The position numbers were made by a program, and so were the translations under genes. Shown piece by piece: positions 1-8,815 of a stretch of DNA of 64,000 nucleotides. The stretch is from positions 248,001 to 312,000 of the forward strand of contig NZ_JAENJH010000003.1 in the NCBI RefSeq assembly GCF_016595675.1. Reading direction: 5' to 3'. The notes below the pieces were generated by a model that ran no database searches, was not told the origin of the DNA, and saw only the letters and a program-made list of their open reading frames with translations. Position 1 is the stretch's first letter; the number at the start of each line of letters is the position of its first letter. Source of the DNA: Prauserella cavernicola (GTDB taxonomy: Bacteria; Actinomycetota; Actinomycetes; Mycobacteriales; Pseudonocardiaceae).

Positions 1-509
1 GGAAACGCCTGTTCGTTCCTGATCGTGAGCGCCAGCGCGTAGGACGCCGAGGCCAGCGCCGTCGAGGTCAGGCCCACGATCACGAGGCTCAGCACGATGC
101 CGCCGAACGGCGCATCGAGGTCGAACACGAGAAACGCCAGCACGATGATGAGGATCGCCTGCAGCACGGTCTGCAGTGCGTTGTTGAGCACCTTGCCCAG
201 CAGCAGCGCCACGCGGCTGGCCGGAGTCACCCGCAGCCGTTCCAGCACGCCGCTGCGGAACTCGGCGAGCAGCCCGAACCCGGAGAAGGACGAGCCGAAC
301 AGCGCGAGCTGGATGATGAGCGCCGGGGTGAGGATCGTCCAGCTGCTGCCGGGAGGAAAGCCCGGCGTGTTGCTGACGACCCGTTCCATGAGCGGCCCGA
401 ACAGCACCAGGTACAGCACCGGCTGCATGATGCCGATCATGATCCAGGCCGGGTTGCGCATCGACAGCGAGAGATCGCGCCGGAAGATCAGCCAGATGTC
501 ACGCGACAT
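1..509 (-). CDS. ABC-2 type transporter permease (3' end beyond window)
   Basis: Integral membrane subunit of a drug-type ABC exporter of the DrrB kind, cut off by the left edge so only the N-terminal 169 residues are present. Reading down from ATG at 509 gives a short basic N-terminus followed by hydrophobic segments and the family pattern of an early amphipathic helix before the first membrane span. The stretch ERLRVTPASRVALLLGK matches the loop typical of ABC-2 permeases. The start overlaps the stop of the ATPase gene by 11 bases, which implies translational coupling. Substrate unknown; antibiotic or lipid export is inferred from the DrrA-like partner. Confidence 0.88.
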   Translation of the reverse strand, partial: MSRDIWLIFRRDLSLSMRNPAWIMIGIMQPVLYLVLFGPLMERVVSNTPGFPPGSSWTILTPALIIQLALFGSSFSGFGLLAEFRSGVLERLRVTPASRVALLLGKVLNNALQTVLQAILIIVLAFLVFDLDAPFGGIVLSLVIVGLTSTALASASYALALTIRNEQAF

Positions 510-1482
510 GGGCGGCCTCCCCGGCCGGTGCGGCCTCGGCGTCGCGCAGCGAGCGGCCGGTCATGGTCAGGAACACGTCGTCGAGCGTCGGCCGCTGCAC
601 CTGCATCGAGAGCATCGGGATGCCGGCGGCGTCGAGCGCGCGCAGTAGTTCGGGCATCGCGGTGTCGCCCCTCGGGACCCGGAACCGCACGCCCTCGCCG
701 GTCACCGTCACCTCGTGCGCGCCCTCGAGCCTGCCCGCGGCCTCGGCCGCGGCCGAGGCCGAGTCCTCGGCGACGCCGACGACGACGCGGTCGCCGGAGA
801 CGCTCGCCTTGAGCGAGTCGGGGCTGCCCTCGGCCACGATCTCGCCGTTGTCGATCACGAGGATGCGGTCGCAGAGCGAGTCGGCCTCGTCGAGGTAGTG
901 GGTGGTGAGGAACAGCGTCACGCCGTGCTCGGCGCGGAGGTCGCGGATGTGCTCCCACAGGTTCGCCCTGCTCTGCGGGTCCAGTCCGGTGGTCGGCTCG
1001 TCGAAGAAGACGAGCCTCGGGGCGTGGATGAGCCCGAGCGCGATGTCGAGCCTGCGCCGCTGGCCTCCGGAGAGCGTCTTGGTGAGCCGCTGGTCGAGCC
1101 CGGCGAGGTCGAGCTGCTCGGTGAGTTCGGCGCCGCGTCGGATGGAGTCGGCTTTGGACAGTCCGTAGAGCCTGCCCTGGAGTTCGATCTCCTCGTGCAC
1201 CCGGCATTCGGGTGCGGTGCCGCCGCCCTGCGCGACGTAGCCGATGTGCCTGCGCACGCCGACCGGGTCCTGCAACAGGTCGCAGCCGCCCACGGTCGCC
1301 TCGCCCGAGGTGGGGCGCAGCAGCGTCGTGAGCATGCGCAGGGTCGTGGTCTTGCCCGCGCCGTTGGGGCCGAGGAAGCCGACGAGCTCCCCCTCGGCCA
1401 CGTCCAGGTCCACGCCCTTCACGGCGTCGACGGTGCGGCCGCGGGCGGTGAACCGCCTCGCCAGGCCGCGTGCGGTGATCAT
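499..1482 (-). CDS. DrrA-like ABC transporter ATP-binding protein
   Basis: Cytoplasmic ATPase that should energise the downstream permease. The 327 residues hold a full nucleotide-binding domain: Walker A GPNGAGKT at about 38-45, signature LSGGQ at 137-141, Walker B LVFFDEPTTGLD at 157-168 and the switch histidine at about 195. A C-terminal domain of about 90 residues follows, as in the DrrA/CcmA family. AGGAG precedes the ATG at 1482. The gene lies just downstream of a PadR regulator gene and an operator-like repeat pair, so it is probably induced by the exported compound. Family assignment is firm; substrate is not known. Confidence 0.93.
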   Translation of the reverse strand: MITARGLARRFTARGRTVDAVKGVDLDVAEGELVGFLGPNGAGKTTTLRMLTTLLRPTSGEATVGGCDLLQDPVGVRRHIGYVAQGGGTAPECRVHEEIELQGRLYGLSKADSIRRGAELTEQLDLAGLDQRLTKTLSGGQRRRLDIALGLIHAPRLVFFDEPTTGLDPQSRANLWEHIRDLRAEHGVTLFLTTHYLDEADSLCDRILVIDNGEIVAEGSPDSLKASVSGDRVVVGVAEDSASAAAEAAGRLEGAHEVTVTGEGVRFRVPRGDTAMPELLRALDAAGIPMLSMQVQRPTLDDVFLTMTGRSLRDAEAAPAGEAAHVA

Positions 1483-1491
1483 GAATTCTCC

Positions 1492-1559
1492 TATTCAAAT
1501 TTGACTACCGGGTCACGGGAACTCTGCAGGAGAGATCGCTCGCTAGTCAAATTTGATTA
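1492..1559. promoter_or_regulatory. Paired TCAAATTTGA operator boxes for the PadR regulator
   Basis: Two copies of a 16-base box, TATTCAAATTTGACTA at 1492-1507 and TAGTCAAATTTGATTA at 1544-1559, lie in inverted orientation. They share the palindromic core TCAAATTTGA. Box 1 sits directly upstream of the ribosome binding site of the ABC ATPase gene and box 2 overlaps the stop codon of the PadR gene. Symmetric AT-rich sites in GC-rich DNA, between a PadR gene and its likely target operon, are typical operators. That the neighbouring PadR protein binds here is inference. Confidence 0.7.
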
Positions 1560-2168
1560 CAGTCTTGCCGGGCTGTGCGGCCCCGGCTCACCGAACGACG
1601 GTCCCTCGTCGGCCATCACGTACTCGCCGGAACGCAGCCGCTCCACGAGGTCGGCCGTCCACTCCACGGCAGTGGCCAGCTGCGCCTGCCACAACCGGTA
1701 CAGGGCGTTGACGTGCTGCGGCTGCCCCCACTGCGTGCCGTGCTCCAGCAGTCCGGCCATGTTCGCCTCGTTGCCCTTGAGCTGCGTGAGCCGGTACTTG
1801 AGCAGGCCGATCGCGCGTTCGCGCTCGAGCGCGGGCAGGAACGCGACCGCGGCGAGGAAGCCGGGGTTGCCGTTGACGTCGTCCTTGACCTCGCTCAGCA
1901 ACTGGTGGAGCCGCCGGGTGAACTCCGCCTCGCCCTCGTCGGTCAGCCGGTACGCGACGCGGTCGGGGCCCGCGCCGGTCGCCTCGGTGCGCACCTGCTC
2001 CAGCAGTTGCTCGTCCGCCATCTTCTTGAGCGCGTGGTAGATCGAGCCGGGCGCCACGTTGGCCCACTTGTCGGCCGACCACGACAGCAGCTCACGTCGC
2101 ACCTGGTAGCCGTGTGCGCTGCCGTACATCCGCACGACACCGAGCACCAGCAACCGAGTCGCGGACAC
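1557..2168 (-). CDS. PadR family transcriptional regulator
   Basis: Winged-helix repressor of 203 residues. The N-terminal domain reads LLVLGVVRMYGSAHGYQVRR, then VAPGSIYHALKKMADEQLLE, the PadR recognition region. A C-terminal helical dimerisation part (Vir-like) ends near RLRSGEYVMADEG. I use GTG at 2168 because GGAGGCGGGG lies just upstream and the protein then begins at the conserved helix. A much longer open frame runs upstream but is only antisense to metG. The gene is codirectional with the ABC exporter and separated from it by the paired operator boxes, so it likely controls that exporter. Confidence 0.9.
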   Translation of the reverse strand: MSATRLLVLGVVRMYGSAHGYQVRRELLSWSADKWANVAPGSIYHALKKMADEQLLEQVRTEATGAGPDRVAYRLTDEGEAEFTRRLHQLLSEVKDDVNGNPGFLAAVAFLPALERERAIGLLKYRLTQLKGNEANMAGLLEHGTQWGQPQHVNALYRLWQAQLATAVEWTADLVERLRSGEYVMADEGPSFGEPGPHSPARL

Positions 2169-2228
2169 CGGCCCCGCCTCCACTCCCTGGCGAAAATCAC
2201 TGGGACGCCATCCGTAGGCTAATCGGGT

Positions 2229-4022
2229 ATGAGCACCCCTGTGTTGACCGCGGTGGCCTGGCCCTACGCCAACGGTCCCCGCCACATCGGCCACGTTTCC
2301 GGTTTCGGAGTCCCGTCGGACGTCTTCTCCCGTTACCAGCGAATGGCCGGCAACCGCGTGCTCATGGTGTCGGGGACCGACGAACACGGCACCCCGATCC
2401 TCGTGCAGGCCGACAAGGAAGGCCTGACGCCGCAGCAGACCGCCGACAAGTACACCCGCCAGATCGGCGAGGACCTGCGCGGGCTCGGGCTCAGCTACGA
2501 CCTGTTCACCAGGACCACCACCGGCAACCACGCGGCGGTGGTGCAGGAGATCTTCCTGGCGCTGCACCGCAACGGCTACGTCGTGCCGCGCACCACCACC
2601 GGCGCGGTGAGCCCGTCGACCGGTCGCACGCTGCCCGACCGCTACATCGAGGGCACGTGCCCGATCTGCGGCTACGACGGCGCGCGTGGCGACCAGTGCG
2701 ACAACTGCGGCAACCAGCTCGACGCAGCCGAGCTGATCAAGCCCCGCTCGCGGATCAACGGCGAGACGCCGAAGTTCGTCGAGACCGAGCACCTGTTCAT
2801 CGACCTGCCCGCGTTCACCGAGTCGCTGGGCAAGTGGCTGTCGACCAAGACCGACTGGCGGCCTAACGTCCTGAACTTCACCCGCAACCTCGTCGAGGAC
2901 ATGCGGCCGCGGCCCATCACGCGCGACCTCGACTGGGGCGTCAAGGTCCCGCTCGACCGCTGGCGCGACCAGCCGCTCAAACGGTTCTACGTGTGGTTCG
3001 ACGCCGTGATCGGCTACTTCTCCGCCAGCGTCGAGTGGGCGCGCCGCTCTGGCAACCCGGACGCGTGGCAGGAGTGGTGGACCAACCCCGACGCGCGGTC
3101 CTACTACTTCATGGGCAAGGACAACATCACGTTCCACGCACAGCTGTGGCCCACGTTCCTGCTCGGGCACAACGGCGAGGGCGACCACGGCGGCGAGGTG
3201 GGTCCCTACGGCAGGCTCTCGCTGCCCGGCGAGATCGTGTCCAGCGAGTTCCTCACGATGAGCGGCTCCAAGTTCTCCACCTCGCGCGGCACCGTCATCT
3301 ACGTCAACGACTTCCTGCGCGAGTTCGGTCCTGACACGCTGCGCTACTTCATCAGCGTCGCGGGCCCCGAGACCCAGGACACCGACTTCACGTGGGACGA
3401 GTTCGTGCGGCGCACCAACTTCGAGCTCGCCAACGAGTGGGGCAACCTGGTCAACCGCTCGATCTCCATGGCGCACAAGAACAACGGCGGGGTGCCGACG
3501 CCGAACACGCCGCAGCAGGCCGACGAGGACCTCAAGGCGCTGTCCAGGGCGGCGTTCGACACGGTCGGTGGGCACCTGGGCCGCTCGCGATTCAAGCAGG
3601 CGGCGGGAGAGGCCATGCGCGTGGTGTCGGCGGCCAACCGGTACCTGTCCGACCAGGAGCCGTGGAAGCTCAAGGACGACCCTGAGCGGCGCGACACCGT
3701 GCTGCACACGGCGCTGCAGGTCGTCTCCGACGCCAACACCATGCTGACGCCGTTCCTGCCGCACGCGGCGCAGAAGGTGCACGAGGCGCTCGGCGGGACG
3801 GGCGTGTGGGCGGCGCAGCCTGAGCTCAAGGACGTCGAGGACCTCGACATCGCGGGCCGGACCAACCCGATCCTCACCGGTGACTACGCGAGCGAGCAGG
3901 CGCGCTGGGAGTCGGTGCCGATCGAGGCGGGCCGTCCGCTGGCCAAGCCGACCCCGCTGTTCGCGAAGCTCGACGCGAAGCTCGGTGAGACGGGTCCGGA
4001 GTGGGCTCCCATTGAGTCGTGA
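2229..4022 (+). CDS. metG: Methionyl-tRNA synthetase
   Basis: Charges tRNA-Met with methionine in the cytoplasm; essential for translation. The 597-residue protein has the class I signature HIGH at 19-22, a zinc knuckle with cysteines near 144, 147, 157 and 160, and a KMSKS-type loop reading KFSTS at about 348-352. It stops after the anticodon-binding helical domain and lacks the C-terminal EMAP/Trbp-like dimerisation domain found in longer MetRS enzymes, as in mycobacterial MetS. The next gene, tatD, begins within its last codons, the same order as in Mycobacterium. Confidence 0.97.
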   Translation: MSTPVLTAVAWPYANGPRHIGHVSGFGVPSDVFSRYQRMAGNRVLMVSGTDEHGTPILVQADKEGLTPQQTADKYTRQIGEDLRGLGLSYDLFTRTTTGNHAAVVQEIFLALHRNGYVVPRTTTGAVSPSTGRTLPDRYIEGTCPICGYDGARGDQCDNCGNQLDAAELIKPRSRINGETPKFVETEHLFIDLPAFTESLGKWLSTKTDWRPNVLNFTRNLVEDMRPRPITRDLDWGVKVPLDRWRDQPLKRFYVWFDAVIGYFSASVEWARRSGNPDAWQEWWTNPDARSYYFMGKDNITFHAQLWPTFLLGHNGEGDHGGEVGPYGRLSLPGEIVSSEFLTMSGSKFSTSRGTVIYVNDFLREFGPDTLRYFISVAGPETQDTDFTWDEFVRRTNFELANEWGNLVNRSISMAHKNNGGVPTPNTPQQADEDLKALSRAAFDTVGGHLGRSRFKQAAGEAMRVVSAANRYLSDQEPWKLKDDPERRDTVLHTALQVVSDANTMLTPFLPHAAQKVHEALGGTGVWAAQPELKDVEDLDIAGRTNPILTGDYASEQARWESVPIEAGRPLAKPTPLFAKLDAKLGETGPEWAPIES

Positions 4023-4839
4023 GGCCCCGCCGGTGCCGGAGCGTCTTCCGGCACCGGCGATCGACTCGCACACGCACCTGGACGCCTGCGGGGTCACCTC
4101 GCCCGCTGAGCTTTCCGTGGTCCTCGCGCGTGCCGAAGCGGCCGGGATCGAGCGCGTGGTGACCGTCGCCGACGACCTCGCCGCCGCGCGCTGGGCCGCC
4201 GAGGCGTCCACGTGGGACGAGCGCGTGTTCGCCGCCGTGGCCATCCATCCCACGCGCACCAAGGACTTCGGCGAGACCGAACGGTCCGAAGTGGAGCGCC
4301 TCGCGCGCGGGGAGCGCGTGGTGGCGGTCGGTGAGACCGGGCTCGACTACTACTGGGACTACTCGCCGCCCGCCGCGCAGCAGGAGGCGTTTCGCTGGCA
4401 CATCGACCTCGCCAAGCGGCTCGGCAAGCCGCTGATGATCCACGACCGCGAGGCCCACGACGACGTGCTGCGCGTGCTCGACGAGGAGGGCGCGCCGGAC
4501 ACCGTGGTGTTCCACTGCTTTTCCGGTGACGCCGACATGGCTCGCCGCTGTGTCGCGGCGGGCTACGTGCTCTCGTTCGCGGGCACCGTGACGTTCCGCA
4601 ACGCCCGCGCGCTGCACGAGGCGGCGCGACTGGTCCCCTCGGAGCAGTACCTCGTGGAGACCGACGCGCCGTTCCTCACGCCGCATCCGTTCCGGGGAAG
4701 GCCCAACGAACCGTACTGCGCCGCGTACACGGTTTCGGGCCTCGCTGACCTGCGCGGAGAAAGTGTCGAGGACGTCGCGAATGCCGTGCGCGCCAACGCA
4801 GAACGCGTTTTCCGACTGCCCTCTGTCACATCGAGTTGA
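4012..4839 (+). CDS. tatD: TatD family metal-dependent hydrolase (DNase)
   Basis: Predicted metal-dependent 3'-5' nuclease of the amidohydrolase TIM-barrel fold, 275 residues from TTG at 4012. Visible metal ligands are DSHTHLD at the N-terminus, [25 protein letters not shown] and ETDAPFL. I chose TTG 4012 because GGAG lies about 10 bases upstream and it gives the usual family length; a GTG at 4033 is the alternative. The first 11 bases overlap metG, so the two are cotranscribed. Upstream in-frame codons to 3880 are antisense-like arginine-rich filler and not used. Confidence 0.9.
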   Translation: MSREAPPVPERLPAPAIDSHTHLDACGVTSPAELSVVLARAEAAGIERVVTVADDLAAARWAAEASTWDERVFAAVAIHPTRTKDFGETERSEVERLARGERVVAVGETGLDYYWDYSPPAAQQEAFRWHIDLAKRLGKPLMIHDREAHDDVLRVLDEEGAPDTVVFHCFSGDADMARRCVAAGYVLSFAGTVTFRNARALHEAARLVPSEQYLVETDAPFLTPHPFRGRPNEPYCAAYTVSGLADLRGESVEDVANAVRANAERVFRLPSVTSS

Positions 4840-4913
4840 ACGGACTGCGACATTCGTGAACGGGCGTACGTCGACCGGCGGAGTGACGAACCTCACGACA
4901 CTCCAAGGGGTAT

Positions 4914-4942
4914 TTGCACAACCTCTCGGACTCCGTTACGGT
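4914..4942 (+). promoter_or_regulatory. Probable sigma-70 type promoter of rpfB
   Basis: TTGCAC (4914-4919) and TACGGT (4937-4942) are separated by 17 bases, a good match to a principal sigma factor promoter. It lies in the 249-base gap between tatD and rpfB. Transcription would begin near 4949, leaving an untranslated leader of about 140 nt before the GTG at 5089. Short hairpin-forming stretches such as CACGCC...GGGTGTG (about 5016-5036) occur in that leader, but I could not match it to a known riboswitch. Confidence 0.5.
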
Positions 4943-5088
4943 CCCGTGACCGTGCCGGATGGTTGTTTTCGAACTGCCACTCGGCATGCCCACAGTCACG
5001 TCGGTGTTCGTCGGGGACACGCCTCACCGGGTGTGAAAGGCGACGCTGACTGCGGGAGTCCTGGCCTTACGCGAAAGGGATCGACCCT

Positions 5089-6525
5089 GTGACTGGCAGC
5101 AATTCGGGTCTCGACGCCTCGCCGAGATCCGGCGGCGCCTCCACGGCCCTGCTCGAGCGGCCCGGTGACTTCGAGGACTTCGAGTTCTCCTCCGACCCTC
5201 GCGTCACTCACGACGACGTCATCGCAGCCCTCGGCCCCGACGCCGAAAGCCTCATGTCCGAGGCGAACGTCGACGTCGACGAGCTCATCCGGCTGATCAA
5301 CGCCGAGACCACGATGCTCCCGCCGATCGTCATCCCGGACGCGGCGAGCGCCGACCGCACAGCCGAGTCGCAGGACGAGCCCGAGGACGGGCTCGTGTCC
5401 GCGGTCAAGACCTGGAAGAAGCGCTTCCTCAAGGGCGCCGTCCTCGCGGTGATGATCACGCTCACCGGCGGAGGCGCGGCAGCGCTCGCCATGAACAAGA
5501 GCGTCACCCTCGACGTCGACGGCGAGCTCCAGACGGTCCGCAGCTTCGGCGGCACCGTCGGCGAGGTGCTCGAGGACGCCGGCATCTCGGTCGGCGCGCA
5601 CGACGCCCTCTCGCCCTCCCCGCAGGCCTCCGTCGGCGACGGCGGGGTCATCACGCTCGAGCGTGGCCGCCAGCTGAACATGATCGTCGACGGCGAGCAG
5701 ACCCAGTCCTGGGTTCGCGCCACCACGGTCACCGAGGCGCTGGAGCAGCTGGGTCTCCAGGACCTCAACAAGCAGGGAACCTGGTTCTCCGCCCCGGTCG
5801 GCGGCGAGGTTCCGCTCGACGGCATGACCCTCGAGGTCAAGACCCTCAAGAACATCACGCTCTTCGACGGCGGCAACGAGCCGCGCGAGGTCTCCACCAA
5901 CGCGGTCACCGCGGACGAGCTGCTCAAGGAGCTCAACCTCCAGCTCGGCGCCGACGACAAGGTCGAAGGCGGTCTCGAGTTCAAGATCCGTGACGGCGCC
6001 TCGGTGAACATCAGCCGTACCGGCGTCTCCGTGATCAACGAGACCGAGACGATCGACCCCGAGGTCCGGACCATCGAGGACTCCGAGCTCGAGCAGGGCA
6101 AGGAGATCGTCGAGGAAGAGGGCGTTCCCGGCGAGGAGATCGTCACCTACCGGATCACCAAGGAGAACGACAAGGAGATCGCTCGCGAGGAGCTCTCCAG
6201 CAAGGTGATCAAGGAGGCCGAGGAGCGCGTCGTTCGCGTCGGCACCAAGGCTCCGCCTCAGCCCGAGATCTCCGACGCCGGCGTGTGGGACTCGCTCGCG
6301 CAGTGCGAGTCCACCGGCAACTGGGCGATCAACACCGGGAACGGCTACTACGGCGGCCTGCAGTTCGACAAGCAGACCTGGGACGCCTACGGCGGCAGCC
6401 AGTACGCGGCCTACCCGAACGAAGCCAGCCGCGAGCAGCAGATCGCCATCGCCACGCAGGTTCGCGACGACCGCGGCGGCTACGGTGCCTGGCCACACTG
6501 CTCGGGCAAGCTGGGCCTGTCGTAG
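5089..6525 (+). CDS. rpfB: Resuscitation-promoting factor RpfB (cell-wall lytic transglycosylase)
   Basis: Cell-surface muralytic enzyme that cleaves peptidoglycan and stimulates growth of dormant actinobacteria. It has 478 residues from GTG 5089 (AAAGGGAT upstream). An acidic cytoplasmic N-terminus of about 110 residues precedes a membrane anchor at about 113-135. Three DUF348 repeats, a G5 domain (about 310-385) and the C-terminal Rpf lysozyme-like domain from about 398 follow. The Rpf domain shows [20 protein letters not shown] with the catalytic Glu, and a cysteine pair. The long cytoplasmic extension is larger than the short N-terminus of the mycobacterial protein as I recall it. rsmA follows after 19 bases, as in M. 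tuberculosis. Confidence 0.95.
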   Translation: MTGSNSGLDASPRSGGASTALLERPGDFEDFEFSSDPRVTHDDVIAALGPDAESLMSEANVDVDELIRLINAETTMLPPIVIPDAASADRTAESQDEPEDGLVSAVKTWKKRFLKGAVLAVMITLTGGGAAALAMNKSVTLDVDGELQTVRSFGGTVGEVLEDAGISVGAHDALSPSPQASVGDGGVITLERGRQLNMIVDGEQTQSWVRATTVTEALEQLGLQDLNKQGTWFSAPVGGEVPLDGMTLEVKTLKNITLFDGGNEPREVSTNAVTADELLKELNLQLGADDKVEGGLEFKIRDGASVNISRTGVSVINETETIDPEVRTIEDSELEQGKEIVEEEGVPGEEIVTYRITKENDKEIAREELSSKVIKEAEERVVRVGTKAPPQPEISDAGVWDSLAQCESTGNWAINTGNGYYGGLQFDKQTWDAYGGSQYAAYPNEASREQQIAIATQVRDDRGGYGAWPHCSGKLGLS

Positions 6526-6544
6526 CCCGTTCTAGACTGACCCG

Positions 6545-7393
6545 GTGACGAAGACATCGGGCTTGCTCGGCCCTGCTGAAATCCGGGGCCTCGCGAGCGA
6601 GCTCGATGTCCGGCCGACGAAGAAGCTCGGCCAGAACTTCGTGCACGACCCCAACACGGTGCGCCGCATCGTGGAGCTCGCCGAGGTCGACGCCGACGAC
6701 GTGGTGCTGGAGGTCGGCCCGGGGCTCGGCTCGCTGACTCTGGGTCTGCTCGGCTCCGGCGCCCGCGTGGTGGCCGTGGAGATCGACCCCGTGCTCGCTG
6801 GCCGCCTGCCCGGCACCGTGCGTGAGCACGCGCCTGCCGCGGCGGATCGGCTTACCGTGCTCGACGCCGACGCGATGCGGGTGCGCGCCGACCAGCTTCC
6901 CGAAGCGCCGACCACGCTCGTGGCGAATCTGCCCTACAACGTCGCCGTTCCCGTGGTGCTGCACCTGCTCGCCGAGCTGCCGTCGTTGCGGCGCGGGCTC
7001 GTGATGGTGCAGACAGAGGTGGCCGACCGCATGGCCGCGGGCCCGGGCGGGCGCGTCTACGGCGTGCCGAGCGTGAAACTGGCCTGGTACGGCAGGGCCC
7101 GCAAGGTGGCCGCGGTACCGCGAACGGTGTTCTGGCCCGTGCCCAACGTCGACTCCTCGCTAGTGTCGTTCGAACGCGGTGAGCCGCGCTCCGACGCCGA
7201 CCGGGCGGCGGTCTTCGCGCTCGTCGACGCCGCGTTCTCCCAACGCCGCAAGACTCTGCGCGCCGCGCTCGCCTCATGGGCGGGCTCGGCCGAGCGTGCG
7301 GGCGAGCTGCTCACAGCGGCCGGTATCGACCCCCGCACGCGAGGCGAGCAGCTGGACGTCGACCAGTTCGCCGCTATTGCGGCAAAGGTGTGA
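6545..7393 (+). CDS. rsmA: 16S rRNA dimethyladenosine transferase RsmA/KsgA
   Basis: Dimethylates two adjacent adenosines near the 3' end of 16S rRNA during 30S assembly, using SAM. The 282-residue protein has [12 protein letters not shown] at the N-terminus, the SAM-binding motif [15 protein letters not shown], the catalytic NLPY (NLPYNVAVP) and the C-terminal helical domain with [15 protein letters not shown] at 6545 lies 19 bases after rpfB, so the genes probably form one operon. In mycobacteria ispE follows directly; here ispE is displaced to 11 kb by the metN-like and MFS/TetR genes. Confidence 0.96.
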   Translation: MTKTSGLLGPAEIRGLASELDVRPTKKLGQNFVHDPNTVRRIVELAEVDADDVVLEVGPGLGSLTLGLLGSGARVVAVEIDPVLAGRLPGTVREHAPAAADRLTVLDADAMRVRADQLPEAPTTLVANLPYNVAVPVVLHLLAELPSLRRGLVMVQTEVADRMAAGPGGRVYGVPSVKLAWYGRARKVAAVPRTVFWPVPNVDSSLVSFERGEPRSDADRAAVFALVDAAFSQRRKTLRAALASWAGSAERAGELLTAAGIDPRTRGEQLDVDQFAAIAAKV

Positions 7394-7443
7394 TCTGCAC
7401 CCACCGGCTTGCGTTCACGCAACCTGTTCAGGTGTACTTCTAG

Positions 7444-7537
7444 GGCATCCATCCCGAGCGACCGAGAGACCTGGCTCGTCGAAGTCGCAGCAACCGCCCC
7501 TTGAGGGCAGGTGCTAACGCCAGGAGCGATGGAGGAT
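7444..7537 (+). promoter_or_regulatory. SAM riboswitch (SAM-I clan) upstream of a MetN-like gene
   Basis: The conserved S-box features appear in order: GAGCGACCGAGAGACCTGG, then GTCGAAGTCGCAGCAACC, a GCCC/GGGC P3 stem, and GGTGCTAA. P2 is formed by CGAC/GTCG. P1 pairs CCATC (about 7449-7453) with GATGG (7528-7532). The 3' strand of P1 contains GGAGG, the likely ribosome binding site of the leader peptide starting at 7540, so SAM-stabilised P1 would hide it. S-box RNAs sense S-adenosylmethionine and turn off methionine uptake or synthesis. Whether it is SAM-I or the SAM-I/IV variant needs a covariance search. Confidence 0.82.
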
Positions 7538-7539
7538 CT

Positions 7540-7632
7540 GTGTACCGCTCGCGAATGCTCACCCGGCGCCGAGTCGTCGATCAGGGCCGCCGCACCGTCA
7601 GCGCGTGTTGCCGCCACACCGTCGCCGCCTGA
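7540..7632 (+). CDS. Putative cysteine-containing leader peptide (30 aa)
   Basis: A 30-codon ORF, GTG 7540 to TGA 7632, preceded by GGAGG only 4 bases away. An inner ATG lies at 7555. The product ends LTRRRVVDQGRRTVSACCRHTVAA in two parts: LTRRRVVDQGRR then TVSACCRHTVAA. This resembles the small actinobacterial leader peptides (arginine-rich stretch, VD, then cysteines near the end) found before sulfur-metabolism genes and thought to mediate ribosome attenuation by cysteinyl-tRNA supply. A hairpin at 7673-7691 follows. Not found by standard gene finders; function is inferred. Confidence 0.6.
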   Translation: MYRSRMLTRRRVVDQGRRTVSACCRHTVAA

Positions 7633-7672
7633 TCGTCCTTCTTTCTCTTCTCTTTCTCGTCCGCACCAGCGC

Positions 7673-7691
7673 CCGTCCTCGACCAGGACGG
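7673..7691 (+). promoter_or_regulatory. Hairpin between leader peptide and MetN-like gene
   Basis: CCGTCCT (7673-7679) pairs with AGGACGG (7685-7691) over a 5-base loop, about 35 bases before the start of the MetN-like gene. No U-tract follows, so it is not a classical terminator. It could be an attenuation or RBS-control structure downstream of the leader peptide. Confidence 0.4.
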
Positions 7692-7726
7692 CTCGTCGCT
7701 GTGTCTCGAGTTGCCTTGGAGCCTTC

Positions 7727-8740
7727 GTGATCACCGTCGAAAACGTCAGCAAGTCGTTTCCCACCAACAGCAGTACCGGCGCGCCCGTGGTGGCGCTGCG
7801 CGACGTGAGCCTCGCCGTGGAGGCGGGTTCGCTCTACGGCGTCGTCGGCCCCGCGGGCGCGGGCAAGTCGACCCTGGCCCGGTGCGTCGCGCTGCAGGAG
7901 CGGCCCGACCGCGGAGTCGTGCGGTTCGACGGCCTCAACACCTCGACCCTCGACGGCCGCAAGCTGCGTGACGCGCGCCGCCAGCTCGGCGTGGTCGACA
8001 CCAGGCTGCAGTCCGAGCGCACGGTCGCGGGCAACGTGGCCGCACCGCTGGAGCGACTGGGTGTCGACGGCCCGCAACGGCGAGGCCGGGTCGGCACGCT
8101 GCTCGATCTGATCGGTCTCACCCGGCGGGCCTCGCAGCTGCCCGCCGACCTGACCGAGGGCCAGCGCCGGCGCGTCGCCGTCGCGAGGGCGCTCGCGGCC
8201 GGGCCGTCGGTGCTGCTGGCCGACGACCCGACCGGTGGCATCGACGCCGACGACGCCGGCGCCGTGCTGGCCACCCTCGACCGCGCGCGTGCGGAGCTCG
8301 GCGCCACAGTGCTGCTGACCACGCCCGACGCCGGTGTCGCTCGGCGCGTGTGCGACGACGTCGCCCTGCTCGACCGCGGCGCCGTGGTGGAGAGCGGCAA
8401 CGTGCTCGGCCTGCTCGGCAAGCACGGCAGCAAGCTCGCCAACGAGCTGCTGCCGTCGATCGAGACGCCGAGGGCGCAGATGACGCAGTACGACCTGGCC
8501 GTGGACGTGGTGCTGGTCGGCTTCGCGGCGGTCGGCGCGCTGCTGCCCGAGGCCGCGGGCCGCTTCGACGTGGAGCTCGCGACCATCGGCGGCGGTCTGA
8601 CCCGCTTCGGCGACACGCCGGTGGCGCGGTTCCGGCTCGGCGTCCGGGGCCAGCGGGCCGACGCGGCGCTGGCGTGGATCGCCGAGCGCGGCGCCCACGT
8701 CACCCACACCCTGTACGGCCTGCGCAACGTCGCCGCCTGA
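7727..8740 (+). CDS. metN: MetN-like methionine ABC transporter ATP-binding protein (orphan)
   Basis: ATPase resembling the methionine importer subunit MetN, 337 residues from GTG 7727 (GGAG 5 bases upstream). Walker A is GPAGAGKS. The signature reads LTEGQRRRVAVA rather than LSGGQ, and Walker B is VLLADDPTGGID, with Asp in place of the usual catalytic Glu. The last 90 or so residues resemble the NIL/ACT-like regulatory domain of MetN. The SAM riboswitch upstream supports a methionine role. No metI permease or metQ binding protein is adjacent: the next gene is convergent. The altered motifs mean it may be a slow or regulatory ATPase. Confidence 0.8.
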   Translation: MITVENVSKSFPTNSSTGAPVVALRDVSLAVEAGSLYGVVGPAGAGKSTLARCVALQERPDRGVVRFDGLNTSTLDGRKLRDARRQLGVVDTRLQSERTVAGNVAAPLERLGVDGPQRRGRVGTLLDLIGLTRRASQLPADLTEGQRRRVAVARALAAGPSVLLADDPTGGIDADDAGAVLATLDRARAELGATVLLTTPDAGVARRVCDDVALLDRGAVVESGNVLGLLGKHGSKLANELLPSIETPRAQMTQYDLAVDVVLVGFAAVGALLPEAAGRFDVELATIGGGLTRFGDTPVARFRLGVRGQRADAALAWIAERGAHVTHTLYGLRNVAA

Positions 8741-8753
8741 GCCATCAACTGCG

Positions 8754-8800
8754 GTGAAGGGCACCTTTACTGCGTTCAATGCGGTAAAGGTGCCCTTCAC
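8754..8800. repeat. 47-nt intergenic palindrome, copy 1
   Basis: Perfect 17-base arms GTGAAGGGCACCTTTAC and GTAAAGGTGCCCTTCAC flank a 13-base centre. It lies between the convergent metN-like gene and MFS gene, where a bidirectional terminator would be expected. Confidence 0.9.
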
Positions 8801-8815
8801 CGCGTTCGGGGTGAG

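Noticed and set aside
2169-4262. Upstream 700-codon extension of the PadR frame on the minus strand
   Set aside because: It is antisense to metG and tatD, and is rich in Arg/Val/His in the way of GC-rich shadow frames; the true start is GTG 2168.
4840-5088. c-di-AMP (ydaO) riboswitch before rpfB
   Set aside because: Such riboswitches precede some rpf genes, but the conserved core sequences are not recognisable here.
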